Under the pieces are notes generated by a model. It was not told the origin of the DNA. It saw only the letters and a list, made by a program, of their open reading frames with translations, and searched no databases. A DNA stretch of 64,000 nucleotides, taken from Tubiluchus corallicola (Eukaryota > Priapulida > Priapulimorpha > Priapulimorphida > Tubiluchidae). Positions within the stretch are counted from its first letter, which is position 1; each line of letters starts with the position of its first letter. Below, piece by piece: positions 10,318-22,409 of the stretch. The stretch spans positions 1-64,000 of the forward strand of contig JAQGDQ010000137.1 in the NCBI GenBank assembly GCA_030141605.1, in the 5' to 3' direction. A program made the translations under genes and the position numbers.

Positions 10318-13300
10318 ATGCAGTCGTCAAGTTTTTGTGTGGCCTGTCCTTGGCCTGAAACTGGTGAGTGCTCTCTACAGGATTAGAAGTAATTTCTCTT
10401 CAGTAAATTCTATATGTTACGCACGATAAAATAGTCAGAAACTAGCGCCTAATTGTAATTGTTAGGATTAATTTGCATGTGTAAGATAAACCTGTTTACC
10501 AATATTGAGAGTTAATGTGCATTACGTATACCTTGAGTATACATTTATTATGCATTAAATAAGCGTAATTTTGCATAGATCATGCAGAACTGATAAAAAA
10601 TATTTTGTAGAATAGCGAGACATAAATGAGCAATTTATTTAGCCCAACTAAATTCAACAATGGTATCACATTATTTAGCCTAGTCACTCAAACAACTAAA
10701 GTATGAAATGCCACATCTATTCCTAACCAAACTGAGCAATTGAAAATTCCTGAAATATTAAGTGAATTCGTTTCTACAGTTCCATTTCATTTATACATGG
10801 AACACTGGGATTATGGTAATTTACAAGATAATTTATACTTTGCAGGCAATGATAAAGAAGCCAGTGATTCAACCAATCAGCATAAATCACTAATTACAGC
10901 ACTTCATCTAAAGTATCAACCTGTTGAACTTGATGATGAAATTGTGTGCAAGATATATGTCTTTCCGGGTGGACCACACAAAACTGGTTTGTGCTTAGTT
11001 ATTATGTGAAAAATCCTAATATTATTTTGAAGGTCACACTTTGAAATGGGAATAAGGCCTGGATAAGGCCTTATAAAATTTTGTAGTCTTTTCATGGTTC
11101 TGGCAAGTGACATTTTTTAATGTCGTTCTTTGTCAAGGTATTCGGACGTCTTTACTGTGACTGTTTTCTGTTACTTTTATTTTTAAACATGATCTTGTTG
11201 CAAACATTAAGATATATTTATTTATAACAATACATTCATCAGTGTAAGAAGGTGTACAGCATTGTTGAATATATTGATCTACAGTTTAAGCTGCAGCTTG
11301 TTTAAGTTTGTTGAGTGACCTAGTTGAGTGATAGACATTTAGACTCATATGTGCACATGATGTGATACATTTTTAATGCACTAATGAAAGTATGTGTTGT
11401 TCAAGTAATTAAATGTTCAGTTTAACAGAAACATAACTGTTGGTCATAGTCATTTGTCCTCTTTGCTGATTATTATTCGGCTGCTAGGTAAATGTTTCAG
11501 TAAAAAATCACTAACACAAAAGTCAGTAACATTGTTTGAAGAATTAAACAACTTTTGACGTGTAAGAAACATTTATTCCCGAGAATCTTCTCTTTTCTTC
11601 ATTTCCACACTCATTGCCTATCCGTTAGTGATAACAATTCTACCTTCCTTGTCGTGCATCTTGTCTTTCTGATTCTAGTAAGCTTATATTCATGGCAAAA
11701 CTGAACATTGTTGCTGGGTGAGGTGATAAAAGTTTTGAAAATGTGATACAACGAAATTCAGAACCACTCATGTGTACTGCATATTACGTTCACTTGGTAT
11801 TATGCAATGTTACGTAGCTCAATTTTCAAAATTATTTAGATACAGGAAAACTAGTCATCCCAGAAGTTCTTATCATGGACCATTGTGGAATTACACATGC
11901 AGGTGATCAGGATGAGATAGCTGACTTGTGTGGATCTGTACGGGAGATGGATCTAGCAGAAAACTGCATAACTGATGCTGCAGAGGTAATAACTTTTAGC
12001 AGTATAGAGAAACTGGGTGACTTGCTCATGATCTGAGAGGATATGAAGTATGAATCGGCTTGCTATATTTACTAGGTTTTTTTATTGTTTTTTCTCTCCT
12101 TTACAAGCCATTTGTTCTCTAATTGTAAATTAAGGTTACAATATTTATTATAAATTTCAAAACCTTCACAAATATAAGAACATTTCATCATTTATAGCTT
12201 TTGTTGACAAGAAATTGTCTTCGTGTATTTGATAATGCAATTAAACCAGACTGCCTTGCTCTCAGGAGAATGGTATGTTTTCTAACTAGTCATACATTAC
12301 ATTTGTTGTTCACTAGCATCACTACTAAGCACTGATTTATCAAAGTTGGTATTTCTAACATTGTCTGATGCATGTGTGGTTAGTGCAGTAATCATGTGTA
12401 CCATATAAAATTCCACACAAGCCAGATGTTTTGACGCAATGAGCACAAATTTGTCTAGTTCATGTCATGAATTTGAGGTGTTGTGCTTTTGTACTGGAAT
12501 TTAAGAAACAATCTTTCCTCTTTAAGCTCAAAATGTAGTCACTGTCTTTAAGCAAATGCTGGTTTATAAGTTGTTGTTGGTGTAATACAAACTCCTATTT
12601 CATAACTTTGAACTTGATAAAATAAATATGACTGGACATCAACCAGTAATGCATTTCTCTGTAGCATCTGTAGCATAGAGTTAGCCACCCCACCTGTCAA
12701 CAAGGATCTGCTTTGGGGAGAAAGTTTTGATCCTGTTATTCCTGTATGTTAACATGTTTTGTCAAGTGGTATTTTTGTTGCCATGGCAACAAGCACTGCT
12801 GATATAATAACACAAATTAATGCTGTAGTGTTTTGACACAGCAAGACAATTGTTATTGAAAGAATATTGATAGATTTGTACCCACCATAGGAGCTTTTAT
12901 TTGTTTGGACAAAAAATAAAATAACCTAGTTTTTGTCCTGCACTATTTGTACTGCAGCCCCTAGTCGTGCGTTTTGTGGTATTTGTTTTCAAGCTGTAAT
13001 GAATGATACGTTGTTTGTAGATTTTGAAGATAATCAGCCAGATGCCAGGCCTCACATTTCTGAACATCAGCTCCAATGATTTCTCTTCTTTCTCCCCGCG
13101 AGATTACTCGTGCCAGTACTATTTTCGCAACGTCACGAAGCTAGCAATGAACAAAACCAGAGCCTCGTGGGACGCCATTTGGTGGCTCATTGATATGATG
13201 CCAAAGTGAGTCCTGTTTTCTTTACACATTTTGTAAATGATTCCTGACCTGCCAACGATTTGATTGAAAAATGAGTGTGAAACGTAGAAAGCCAGGGCAT

Positions 13301-16300
13301 CATCTCTCCCCTGGTATGGTCTGGAGGGGGCAAATAAATGCCCCAAAAAATTTTGCATTTTTAGTTTAAAAAAAATCAAGGCAAAAGTAAAAAAAACAAT
13401 TTTTGGATGCTACTGAGCTTTCCTATGCTGTTACTGCAGGTCACTGTGCTTTATAAATATATAAATATATTTTTTGTATACATAAAAAACTTAATAGCCC
13501 CCGAAATTCTTAATATTCAATTTCAATACCCCTTACTACATTGCAGAATGTGTGAACACTGCTGTATTATTGAGAGTAGTACTACTAATTGTGTTGTTGT
13601 TGGTACTAATACCGAAGAAAGCAAGGCAATTTTGCAAACTTGCGTGTGAAGTTGTGGCATGTGAGAACTGAAATTTGATGCGTGTGCACATGTGAAAGAC
13701 TTAAAATGCATGCAACTGGGTCGACGGCTATTTGTGGATAGTGTCTGTTTCACAAATCAGATGGGATTTATCATAAAAGAATCAAAGAATTAGCTCAAAA
13801 AATGTTCTAGGGCCTAAACAAGCTATAATATCCCACAATAACCAACGAAGTTTTTATCATTTTTTATTAAAAATTCGTTTGTTTGTGAGCTATTTAACAA
13901 ATTGTTATCATACTTTCTATGTTAAGAATTTTGAAAACTTTACTTATCAACTGTAAATTGTTGCTTCTTAATGCTTATCTTCCAAGTGCATTTAAATGCC
14001 TCGTATATATGGTGCTTTAAAGATTTGAGGATGGATGATTAGGTATAGGTGGTTACTCTAATTTTGTACATGGGGGATGTTGTTTTAGTATACCAACTCT
14101 TGGCACTGCAGTCAGCACTGTTAAAATTAAAAATGGAAATTTATAAACTTTGGGATATTTCACTCTTCTAGATATAAGTTTGTAAAAAAACAAGGGTCCC
14201 GACTGGGTGAGTTATGTACTTTAAAATTTATTTGGAAAGACCAAAGATAAAATGTATAAAGATCATTTGTAAGAATAATGAATATCTGATTTCTGACCAT
14301 ACTGTTCTGTGCAATGTTTTGTTACTGATGATGTTAAAGAAAATTATGACAAACAACTTTTGTTCTCTACATGAAGAATTTACATTTCTCCCACACGTAG
14401 TAAGATTAAATGCGCTCTTTTCAAAAAGTTGTCGCTTTGTGTTTCATTTGTTTCCACCTCAATCAAAGCATTCAGTAGTAGCTAAACACTTTTCTTTTTT
14501 TAAAGCTTTATTTTAGTTGTAACATTTAGATTTATATGCACAGTTGAATTTAAATACAGTTGCAAATTTGCTGTGCTAATTGTTTCTTAACTTGTCTGTG
14601 CAAAGCATAAAGGAAAAGTTCATGTATTACCAGTAGTATATATGACCAATAAAGATATGCATGTCGACAAAGATTATGCAACTATACAACAAGTATCCTT
14701 CACTCTATTTTAGGGAGTGGAAAGTTGATTTGCTTTCAGCTAATTATTTATTTATGTTTAGCCTGCAGCTGCTGAATGTCTACAATGCACACATGGTATA
14801 ATATATTATTAAAATACCATCCAGGTGTCTAAGGTATTTGCAGATGTAATTAATGTGTTTATATATAGTCAACATAGCATTATAACACGTAGCATATAGG
14901 TCTGATGCTTAATTATACATGTAGTTTCTTATAATTATCATCATTATATATTTGGAGGGAAACAATAAACTGTCTTACGGTTGAAAACTTTGGCAGATAA
15001 TAACGGCGTAATCTTTTTGAAAATAACTCTCGGTTAAAATCTTTTGACAGGGTAACACTTTTAAAAATACAACAAAATGTTCCCATTTTAATGTTTGATT
15101 ATCAATGTTGTGCTTCTAAGCACTAAAAAGATTTATGTGTGAATAGTTAGATGGGACAAGTTCTAGAAATGTTTAAATTGACAAATAGTGTATAGTTTAC
15201 AAAAAAGATATTAAACAAAAATCTCATCTGTGGAAATGGCGACAAATCTGACTTTATTTTCTTAATGTCAGCACAAATTTTATGCACGAGTATAATTTTT
15301 GAATCAGTAACCACATTTCCTGCTCCTGACATTAATTTCTGTGAACTGAGCACAGGTTCTCTATTATTTTATAGCTTAAGGGTAAGGTTTAAGTAGGAAG
15401 AGGTCTTGCAAACACATTACCACTTGTGCATGAAGGTCAACTACGTATTTTCAGAACGAATATTGTAATTTGTTTCAGTTTGCTTAAAATATGTAGCTGC
15501 CAGTTGTTTGTAAGTTTGCAATATTTTCCGGTTCTATTGCGTACAGATTTGTGCATCTGCAAAGAATGAACAGTTTTCAATGATTTTCGAATGGTTTACA
15601 CATGTGCTTAACAATAACCTTGAGTGATTGACTTCAATGCTGCAGCAAGCAGCCAACCATTAACCCTGGGCATGTGTATAGTGATCTCTCAGAGTTATTT
15701 AATGTTTAATGCATTATTTCCGTGTTTCTTTTTTCACTTGTGCCTAGAAATACAGCTGTAGAAGCAATTAATTATAGACTTAAATGACACATGCTTCATG
15801 AATAATTGCTGAGCCACATATGACTGTAAAACACTGTTGGAGCAAGTAAGATACCTATTAAAGGAAGATAGGATGATTTTGCATTTCCTATCGTCATTTT
15901 CAGGTACACTAAAAAGTATACATTTTAACACTATTAATACTGCAAAAGCTTTCCTGATAGTGAAATAATAGATTAAAATCTTAGTTAATGGCAGGGAAGC
16001 TCGACTATTGATGACATCGCAAATGAACAATTTTCAACAGCAAAAACATTCCAGGAATGTATTGCACGTGTTTGCAAAGCAAAAATTGAAGTGCAGTGCT
16101 ACCAGTTTAAGACTCTGTCAGGTTTTCCTTTAACACCGGGTTTCTCAACCGGGGGTTAATTAACCCCCAGGAGGTTAATGGCACCAATTCTGGGGGTTAA
16201 TGGGACTTTACACTCAGAAGAAAAAAAATCACCTATTTGTAGGATCAGGCCTGTTATTAGATTGCAGAGTGATGTATTAAGCGATATGACCGTGTGATGA

Positions 16301-19300
16301 ACCTAAAGACATCCGGATCTAAGGAAAGTTATCACCGATCACCTTTGTAGTCTGTCAACCTCGCCTGATGGTTCTTTCAATGTTGTAAATCTCCATGATG
16401 CCAAGGCTGGATTACAGACCCCTTCAGGTACAATCTGGATGATATGGACGATGATGACATGCTAAAAGACGATCTACTGGAATTGCGTGAAAGCAGCCAC
16501 CTGAAAAATCTGTTCGCTACAACATCCGTAGCTAAATTCTGGTGCAATTATGAAGTACGAGAACCATACGCAGGTTTATCTTCATCAGCTGTTGCAGTGA
16601 TTGTTCCTTTCATTACGACTTACAGGTGCGAATCCGGATTTTCCGCCATGGTATTATTAAAAACTAAAGACAGGAATCGATTAGATCTCCGACATGACTT
16701 ACGCATCGCCCTATCGTCTACAACCCCCCGGATAGATCAACTAGTGGCGGATAAACAACAACAAGTGGCACACTAACTGTCTAGCCAACTTTTCCCAAAA
16801 CATTGTTCAATTTAAATGGCTAACCATTTACTGATCTTTGTTTTTCTTTTATGTCAGTTTCCTGTAATCATGTTCATATTCAGCATCAGGTGTATTGGTG
16901 CCTTACTTAATAAAGTTGCGTTTCAAATTGAAATTTGCATTATTTCAGTCATTTTTCCTTCCAGGGGTAGAGATGGGGGTTAATGGAGGCACTGAGTGGT
17001 CGACTTGGGGTTAACGCTCTAAAAAGGTTGAGAACCGTTGCTTTAACAGAAACAACAAAAAGCTTAAAATGAAATAATTGTTTTTACTAGATCCGCATCT
17101 GTTATCATTTTTCACACAATGGCTAACTAGTTGAATGAGTTTTGAAAATGTTAGCTGCCTGTAAAAAAGAAAGGACTCTCACCCCTAGCTCTAGCCAAAA
17201 TTAATTGTGATTTTTTGACGCGACCTTTTTCCCGTGACTTTATTACGGGTCACCACAAGGAGTCCCATTTTTCAGTTTTTGCCTTCGTTGCTGCTTCAAC
17301 CAGATTGCAGTCTTTTGGCATTGCCTCGTTGCCGTTTTTTGCATTATCTAGAATTTGAAATATTTGTAGGTACACCTTTAAACAAATATGATTTTAAACT
17401 ACTCAAAAGTAAAGTAAAGAATATTAACCAATTTTGTTATTTTCTGTTGTAGCATAGAAGAACTGTACCTATGTTTGAATGAACTTTCTGTGGTGGATGC
17501 GCGAAACGACATGACATCTCCACAATTGGAATTACTTTCCTTTAACGGCAACAAGATAACAGACTGGTCAGAAATATGCAAACTGGGTAAGCTTAACTTG
17601 TTTGTGAAAGTTTTGGAACATTTGTTTTGTAACTACACCAAGTCTAACTAAGTTTTGACTTTTGGTAGTCAGTTTTTTAAGTGTTGAGTTGGACAAATGT
17701 AATAGGACTAAATTTATTTAGTGTCATAAATACAGTTGTTAAGATTTTAGTGCGTAGTATTCAGGTAAATACGAGTAGGGGTAATGAAAGGCCACACCAT
17801 TCAGTCACCTCTAATTAGATGTTAGTATTAAAAACATTAATATTGTGTTAGTGACAATTAATCAAAGTCATAATTACATTAATTCATTAAAAATGTAAGA
17901 ATGTTAAATACATACATAACTTACATGCATACTTGTACATACGCTGAGAATGAAATTAGATAATAGAACGATCATAATAAAAATAATTAAAACATAATAC
18001 ATGATAAAATCTTGTGAGGTTGATTAATAATATTAAAGAAATCAAAATAATTATATAATTTGAAGACTGAAATGCCATATAAGCTAAAGAGCCAATGGAC
18101 ATAGTTAATTTGGATAGTGGGGTAATTAATGTATGAGTGAAGTAAGTCATTTCTATATTTTGATATTAGCGTTTTAGTGGATGTAGAGAATTTAATACCT
18201 TGACTTAGGGAGGTCCATAATATAGTTCCACGAAGTTGTATTGTGCGGAAACCTTGATAAGTACAGAATCTATCTTGATATAAGTTACTACTTGCTGAGG
18301 CCCTAGTTTTGTAAAAAAAAGTATGTACAGCAGATATTTAAGAAAATGGTTGATATATAAATAGGGTAATATCCCTTAGTTATACATAGCAATGCTTTAT
18401 TTACAAGCATAACAACTTTATATGCACAAGTTTTGATGTGACTTCTTTTCTCAATGACAAGTGTAGCATTTTTTCTTAAAACTAAATAAGATAAGTAAAG
18501 CAGTGGTGATACAAAACTTTTTCAGGCTTTCTAGTTTATAGTTTTCGTGCATTTATTAGATTGATTTATGCTTGATCCAGTGTGAGCTGTGATTCCCCAT
18601 TGACAGACCTCTAGTAGCTTATAAAATAAATTTCTAAATCTGAGAAGTGGCATGCAGTTAGCATAGCTACCTGGATAGCAGAAGGCCTGCGTTCGAGTCC
18701 CAGAGGTGCAAAACTGTTTCAGGTTTTCTGATTTAATATTGCTTTCATGCATCTGTACAGTATTTCTAGAATGTAATTTCTCATATTTTACGCAATTGTA
18801 CCACCAGTGCTTGTACTTTCGCACATCATGATAACTTCCAGCACAGTCCGTAGTTCTTTTCTGGAGTAGTCACTAATTGTGTTTGGGCAGAATTAAATGA
18901 AAATATAGAAATTTATGCTTTTTTGCCAAGGTGACAATAATAATTTCTTTCATTCCATTTTTGCAAAATTTGTGCTCCTTTTTGATTCAGTATTAGTTTG
19001 TAGGATTAAAAATTTAAGCATGTTGCAACTGCCACATATAAAATGAAGAAGAGTCAAATCTTTTCTTGCAGATGCTATTAATGTTGAGTTATGCTGCTAA
19101 TTTTTCAAATTTTCACAAAGTATTAGTTGCTTGCTTAATTTACACTTTGTAGAAACCATGCATAACAGAAAAATTCATTTTACAGGTAAATTGTTTCCAA
19201 ACCTCAAAACGTTACTAGTCTCAGAAAATCCGATCTCAGCTATTACCTCAGCCGAAGAAACCGTGCAGATATTCAAGCATCTTCAAACACTCAACATCAG

Positions 19301-22300
19301 CAAGACTCGGTTGTCTAGCTGGAAAGACGTCGAAATTATCAGTACATTCCCCTCGCTGATTGATGTCCATTTGACTGGAGTGCCACTATTTGAGGTACCT
19401 AGTGTGTTTCAGTTGCTCTATTTTGCCTATACAATTAACTTTCAAATGAACAGATCCCGGATCAGAGTACTTTGGCAGTAACGGACAAAGTCTGATGACC
19501 AGAATGTCCAGTTCAATAATTCAAACCATGCAGGATAACTGTTTTAGGCATCTGTGTTTCTGTAATGCATTTCTGCTACAAATTATACCGTATTCCATTC
19601 AAACACTGCGTTAACAAATGTCCACATTTCTCTAGTAGCTATTATCCAGACAGTGTAAAATGTCTATATGTAAATGCAAATGAGGCTAAGATGGTAATTA
19701 TTAATCCAGCAAATCTGTACATGTAGCATGAGAGTTTTACCAGACACAATGAGAATTTTATTTCTACCTGCTAAAGCCCTTAGCAGTAAATCCTCAGATT
19801 TAGTAAGGGTAAGTTATTACTGTGATTTAGGTTAGTAGTGGGCTTCTTTATGAAGTGTGAGTGCAGTGTCTTTAGGAGTCTGGAACAGATTAATCAGGGC
19901 CGTAGTCGGCTTTTGAAAAGTGGTCTGGCCACAGATACGGAACAGGTAGAAAAAGAATACAGCAGCAACATATAGAAGAGTATATTATAATTTATAATAC
20001 AGAGTTATAATATAATAGAGCACTACACATACTCAATGATGACATGATTGATTAAAACTTCCCAAACACACATCTGCGCCGCTCATTTCTAGCAGTAAAC
20101 TCGTTTGCAATTTCCTTCAGGTCAAGAGCGTCTGTTCCATCCATATGTACATGGCAAAGTCATGAGATTGTTCAGTCTAGTTTGAGTCATCGTACTCCGC
20201 AAATAAGTTTTTACTCTACGCAGGGCTGAGAATGTCTAGGCACGTATGGCAGAAAAAGTGGTCCGGCCATGGCCGGACCGCCGACTACGGCCTTGTTAAT
20301 ATTTTTATTTTATTTCTTATGGAGAGTGATTCAGTTTATGATTTGCATCGGTTTTCAAAGGCCACAGTCTTCAGTAATGGATTAAGTTTATGAACTGAGG
20401 TTTGACTGTATTTTTACACTCTATGGGTCTTTTCCTCTTTTAGTACATTAATTCGAGTTAAATTAATACCATATAGCTACAGATAATGTGATAATGATTT
20501 CTGCTTATAATATCTATTTTGTTGCTAATGGCTGAGTTATTCTGATACCTTACATATGAAATACATATACATATATATAGATACAAAAAAGTATGTATTT
20601 ACTGTACATTATGCTCTTTGTTTTTAGTGTTTTTTAGTAGTTTACAATGACTTACAAATATTTTTTGTTACTGAATGCTAATTTCAATATTTATTGTCCT
20701 TTCATTAAAATAATATTAATTGTGTTTTTTGCAGAATTTAACTGATATGCAAAAATGGCAGTTACCTGTTGCACATCTACCAAGGGTTACAGTTTTTAAT
20801 CGAAGCGTCATAATTGATGAGGAGAGAGAAACCTGTGAACGTGCATTTATCCGATATTACATGGAATGCGATGTAAAGCCAAGCCGGTATATAACTTTAC
20901 TCGTTTTTTATAAGAATATTTATACTGATGATAATAATAATAATAATAATAACTAACCAATGGTACCATAAAAAGTATTGATAATAAATACACATACCTA
21001 AAATATGTTTATTATCTATTTAATAAGCTGTTAGGTATTATCACGTTTACACAAACCTTGCAGCTTTAAGCAAAGTTATGGGTAGAATACAATGGAATTA
21101 TGTCAGAACAATTCTATGTCTCATTGTAGTTTCCAAGCGACAATCTTCTAAATGCAACCTACAAACAACTCCTTGCAGTTCATCCTAGTAGAGGCCTCCT
21201 AAACTGTGAGCCACATATTTTAGCCCAGTTCATCCTCTTTCCAAAGAGCTATAAATCTCCCTCCAAGACTCCAACAAAGTGTCTCTACTTGGTGTTTCGT
21301 CAAAATTTTGAAAAGATCCGTAGGTTGGCTCCTGGAAAATGTCCATTGTTGGAGACCATGACCTCCCTCGAAATCTAAATAGGTCTAAATATCCCCACCA
21401 ATAATTACAGCATTGTGCCAGTAATTTTCACATTCTCTCAGACTAAAGAGTGTAAATTTTGTGAAAAAGGCCAAGCGCCCTCTCGTCCCTCCTAAAACTA
21501 ACTAAAAGGTCCCAACTAAAAAAATTAATGTCGATGGGATCACACTAGATTGAGACCTTTCGTTTGATATATGATGCAGATGTTAGAGCTGTAGCCACAA
21601 AAACATACACATAAATAAATAAATCCATCTAGACATATACCAGCAGAATTAATATACATGTATTAGATAATAACAATTTATTAATATTTAAAATATGCTT
21701 TGAGGCCTAGACTTGGCATAATCCTTTTCACCCATTGAGAATAGCAATTTAAAGTAATGGTGATTATTATATTACCCCCGTGTTACTTGACTAATCCATG
21801 TGCTTGACCAAAGAATAAACAGCATAGAACCATTTTTAAAGCCTTTGGCATGAGTCGGTTGTAGAATTGAACCCACAACCTCCCACATGAAAAGCAAGCA
21901 TGCTGTCTGAAAACTGTTTCTGCAGCAGTAGTAAGTTGATGTGAAGTTTGTCATACTTTTGGACAAGTAATTACCTACAATCCAGAAATGCTTGTTTACT
22001 TTTTCTTTCTCCATTGAGGCACTGACATTCATTTTAAACATCTGTTTATCTGTTTTAAACAATTATCTGTTTTTTGCAATTAAATTTTAGATATTATGAA
22101 TTGGAAGAGAAGCATGGAAAGCTGAATCCGCTCGCAAAGATTAATCTGGCACCTCCCGATACTGCCACAGTGATTTTAAAATTCCAAGACCAGGAAAGAT
22201 TGTCAGAGGTTCAGTTGAGACAAACTGTGTGGGACTTCAAGCGGAGAATGTCTCGATGGGTGTGTTTACATCCATCGAAGATGCGTGTTCACTGTCTAGA

Positions 22301-22409
22301 GACAGACATGGCGCAGGTGAGAGGCCATGAGGAGCTAAAGAACAATCGTAAACATTTGTACGCTTATCGTGTTCGTGATGGACACGAGCTGTTAATTGAA
22401 CCTAAGTAA
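10318..22409 (+). CDS. TBCEL: Tubulin-specific chaperone cofactor E-like protein
   Basis: Eight phase-consistent exons: 10318-10363, 10780-10986, 11846-11985, 13021-13205, 17453-17586, 19186-19394, 20735-20886, 22091-22409 (463 residues). Residues from about 85 match TBCEL closely: VIPEVLIMDHCGIT, then leucine-rich repeats (LEELYLCLNE-type and LFPNLKTLLVSENPISAI). The post-LRR segment is LPRVTVFN...DEERE...FIRYY, then KHGKLNPLAKINL, and a C-terminal ubiquitin-like domain ends IRDG-like V-R-D-G-H-E-L-L-I-E-P-K. There is no CAP-Gly domain at the N-terminus, which argues for TBCEL over TBCE. The family is known to destabilise or dissociate tubulin heterodimers. Exons 1-2 are supported by phase and splice signals rather than clear homology; the exon 2 donor (GTTTGT) is weak. 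A possible extra in-frame exon lies at 12198-12272. Confidence 0.92.
12198..12272 (+). other. Candidate in-frame cassette exon of TBCEL
   Basis: 75 bp (25 codons) with no stop, preceded by TTTATAG and followed by GTATGT, lying in a phase-0 intron between exons 3 and 4. Inclusion would insert LLLTRNCLRVF...LALRRM into the first LRR region. Human TBCEL as I recall it has no insert here. It is either an alternative exon or a chance open segment. Confidence 0.3.
16128..17048 (+). mobile_element. Degenerate hAT transposon with 8-bp target duplication
   Basis: The element spans 16136-17040 (905 bp) and is flanked by identical 8-bp repeats CTTTAACA at 16128-16135 and 17041-17048, the hallmark duplication size of hAT elements. 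The termini share TTCTCAACC (left CCGGGTTTCTCAACC; right complement CAACGGTTCTCAACC). Subterminal GGGGTTAAT/GTTAACCCC motifs recur at both ends. It contains only the 3' part of a transposase gene, so it is an internally deleted, non-autonomous relic inside a TBCEL intron. Confidence 0.85.
16444..16776 (+). pseudogene. hAT transposase, C-terminal dimerisation fragment
   Basis: A 110-codon ORF whose second half follows the C-terminal hAT dimerisation region seen in ZBED5/FAM200/SCAND3-like transposases. Visible motifs are PFITTYRCESGFSAM, then K-T-K-D-R-N-R-L-D, D-L-R-I-A-L-S-S and R-I-D-Q-L. Full transposases are several times longer and carry a BED finger and catalytic acidic residues upstream; those are absent. 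It sits inside the 8-bp-flanked element and is read as a dead fragment. Confidence 0.8.
17587..19185 (+). other. TBCEL intron 5 with SINE-like insertion
   Basis: 1.6 kb between a GTAAGC donor and a TTACAG acceptor. It contains the tRNA-headed repeat and the duplicated tail at 18512-18760. Nothing else recognisable. Confidence 0.6.
18649..18760 (+). repeat. tRNA-headed SINE-like element with duplicated tail
   Basis: 18649-18710 resembles a tRNA head, with an A-box-like TTAGCATAGC and the B-box-like GTTCGAGTCCC. The segment that follows (from 18709, AAAACTGTTTCAGGTTTTCT) is a diverged copy of 18512-18555 (AAAACTTTTTCAGGCTTTCT). This pattern fits two SINE copies in tandem, the upstream one reduced to its tail. 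Confidence 0.5.
19898..20292. mobile_element. MITE-like element, 13-bp perfect terminal inverted repeats
   Basis: GGCCGTAGTCGGC at 19898-19910 is repeated as its exact complement GCCGACTACGGCC at 20280-20292. Just inside are TGGTCTGGCCA on the left and the palindromic GTCCGGCCATGGCCGGAC on the right. The roughly 395-bp element contains no ORF of interest and lies in TBCEL intron 6. The target duplication is unclear and the superfamily is not assigned. Confidence 0.65.
20926..20955 (+). repeat. (AAT)n microsatellite
   Basis: Short AAT run just inside TBCEL intron 7, 40 bases after its donor. Confidence 0.9.
21838..21905 (-). repeat. tRNA-like SINE head (degenerate)
   Basis: On the minus strand this segment reads AGCATGCTTGC... 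then GGTTGTGGGTTCAATTCTA, an RNA polymerase III B-box-like motif. It lies in TBCEL intron 7. It does not fold as a complete tRNA and is probably SINE-derived. Confidence 0.4.

Larger units (their letters stand above)
13206..17452 (+). other. TBCEL intron 4 (4.2 kb)
   Basis: The longest TBCEL intron, between a GTGAGT donor and a TTGTAG acceptor. Its only recognisable content is the hAT relic at 16136-17040. The remainder is A+T-rich DNA with short unsupported ORFs. Confidence 0.7.

Noticed and set aside
16444-16776. Functional host gene derived from a hAT transposase
   Set aside because: The fragment lies inside an element with intact target duplications and lacks the upstream catalytic part, so a relic is more likely than a domesticated gene.
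10318-22409. TBCE instead of TBCEL
   Set aside because: No CAP-Gly domain before the LRRs, and the LRR and C-terminal ubiquitin-like sequences follow TBCEL.
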